This document shows positions 6,073-6,810 of a stretch of 6,810 nucleotides of DNA, in pieces. The position numbers and the translations under genes are program-made. The notes under the pieces were generated by a model. That model was not told where the DNA came from. It saw only the letters and a program-made list of their open reading frames with translations, and searched no databases. Each line of letters opens with the position of its first letter. The stretch's first letter is position 1. Origin of the DNA: Verrucomicrobiia bacterium (GTDB taxonomy: Bacteria > Verrucomicrobiota > Verrucomicrobiia > CAIQCK01); assembly GCA_026417675.1 (NCBI GenBank), contig JAOACV010000137.1, positions 1 through 6,810 on the forward strand. Direction: 5' to 3'.

Positions 6073-6807
6073 ATGGAAACCCAATTCTTCGCTCTGGCCA
6101 GCACGGGCGCGCCCCTGTCGGAGGCGATCCGTGCCGGGGCGCAACTGATGCTCCAGAAGGCCGTCGAGTTGGAAGTCACCGAGTTCTTGGGCCGCGAGCA
6201 CTACCAGCGCCAGCCGGAGGGGCCGCTGCGCGGCTACCGCAATGGTTATGAACCCAAGACCATCCAGACGGCCGAAGGCACTCTGCACCTGAAGCTGCCC
6301 CAGGTGCGCGACAGCTTGGAAGCTTTTGAGAGTTTGTGGCTCAAGAGCCTGGTGCGCCGCAGCGAGAAGCTGGCCGGGCTGATCCCGCAACTCTACGTCA
6401 AGGGGCTGTCCAGCCGGGACATTGAGGCGGCCCTGACCCAGAGCCTTGAGATTGAAGGCGTGAGCAAGAGCACCGTCAGCGCCCTGTGCCGCCAGCTGCA
6501 GCATGACTTTGCCCGCTGGCAGGAACGGGACCTGTCGAAGCACCAGATCCTCTACCTCTTCTGCGATGGGATTTACCTCAAACTGCGCCCCGAGGATGGC
6601 CGGGCCATCGCGGTGCTGGTGGCCTACGGGATTCAGGCCGATGGCAAGAAGGTGCTGCTGCACTTGGCGGTGGGGGACAAGGAAAGCACGGTCTGCTGGA
6701 AGGGCTTCTTTGACGACCTGAAAGGCCGTGGATTAAGAGCCTGTCGGACTTATTTCGAGGAACGTTGGCAGCGGTTTGAACACGCCAGCGGGTCTCGCAG
6801 TCCATAA
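6073..6807 (+). CDS. IS256-family (mutator type) transposase, C-terminally truncated
   Basis: The 244-residue product matches the N-terminal part of IS256-family transposases, which normally run to about 380-420 residues. Family landmarks are LMLQKAVELEVTEFLG, RGYRNGYEPKTIQT, LKLPQVRDS, the LIPQLYVKGLSSRDIEAAL segment, a helix-turn-helix-like stretch GVSKSTVSALCRQL, and the first catalytic Asp165 in LFCDGIYLKLR. The match continues to WKGFFDDLKGRGLRA. After that the product reads CRTYFEERWQRF and stops at 6805, where the family would have the second catalytic Asp. The codons at the break (GGA TTA AGA) differ from the preceding usage, which favours a sequence junction near 6731-6745 over a point mutation. 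Two of the three catalytic acids are missing, so the protein is very probably inactive. The ATG at 6073 fits the family N-terminus, without a strong ribosome binding site. Confidence 0.88.
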   Translation: METQFFALASTGAPLSEAIRAGAQLMLQKAVELEVTEFLGREHYQRQPEGPLRGYRNGYEPKTIQTAEGTLHLKLPQVRDSLEAFESLWLKSLVRRSEKLAGLIPQLYVKGLSSRDIEAALTQSLEIEGVSKSTVSALCRQLQHDFARWQERDLSKHQILYLFCDGIYLKLRPEDGRAIAVLVAYGIQADGKKVLLHLAVGDKESTVCWKGFFDDLKGRGLRACRTYFEERWQRFEHASGSRSP

Positions 6808-6810
6808 CAG

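Larger units (their letters stand above)
5965..6807 (+). mobile_element. IS256-like (mutator family) insertion sequence, right part missing
   Basis: The span begins at the inverted repeat arm placed between the broken IS1380-like gene and the IS256-family transposase gene. The transposase matches its family only until about 6730-6740, so the right half and right terminal repeat are absent from the window. Sequence after that point may belong to yet another element. Both boundaries are approximate. Confidence 0.5.

Overview
The window is GC-rich and densely coding. All supported genes lie on the + strand. Codon style, weak or absent Shine-Dalgarno sequences at several starts, and a degenerate heptamer repeat between genes suggest an environmental Gram-negative-type bacterium. 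Verrucomicrobiota (Limisphaerales/Pedosphaera-like) is my best guess, but it rests on general impression and not on a marker gene.

Layout. Positions 1-525 hold the 3' end of an unrecognised Ala-rich gene. It overlaps by 4 bases (ATGA) a membrane-bound sensor histidine kinase at 522-2681. After 50 bases, with a good ribosome binding site, comes a response regulator at 2732-3928 built as REC, coiled coil, GAF and a helical tail, with no DNA-binding domain. An 84-base spacer is almost filled by 7-bp repeats of consensus RRTTCGT, three on the + strand and five to six on the - strand, which can fold into a long imperfect hairpin. The last unit abuts the ATG of a compact subtilisin-type serine protease at 4013-4834, which has no signal peptide or propeptide.

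A 285-base gap without a convincing gene (4835-5119) leads into a graveyard of mobile elements. This holds a truncated IS1380-family transposase (5120-5944), a 130-base spacer with an inverted repeat pair around a perfect 18-bp palindrome, and a truncated IS256-family (mutator) transposase (6073-6807). The IS256 reading frame leaves the family pattern near 6731-6745, where another element's end may begin.

How the genes may work together. The kinase would sense a periplasmic signal through a large extracytoplasmic domain and pass phosphate to Asp56 of the response regulator. That regulator must act through protein or ligand contacts, because it has no DNA-binding domain. The cytoplasmic protease just downstream is an attractive but unproven effector. 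The heptamer hairpin between them may either separate the two transcription units or tune expression of the protease. The sensor-regulator-protease arrangement and the heptamer spacer are the parts most worth a second look. The transposases look like ordinary decayed insertion sequences.
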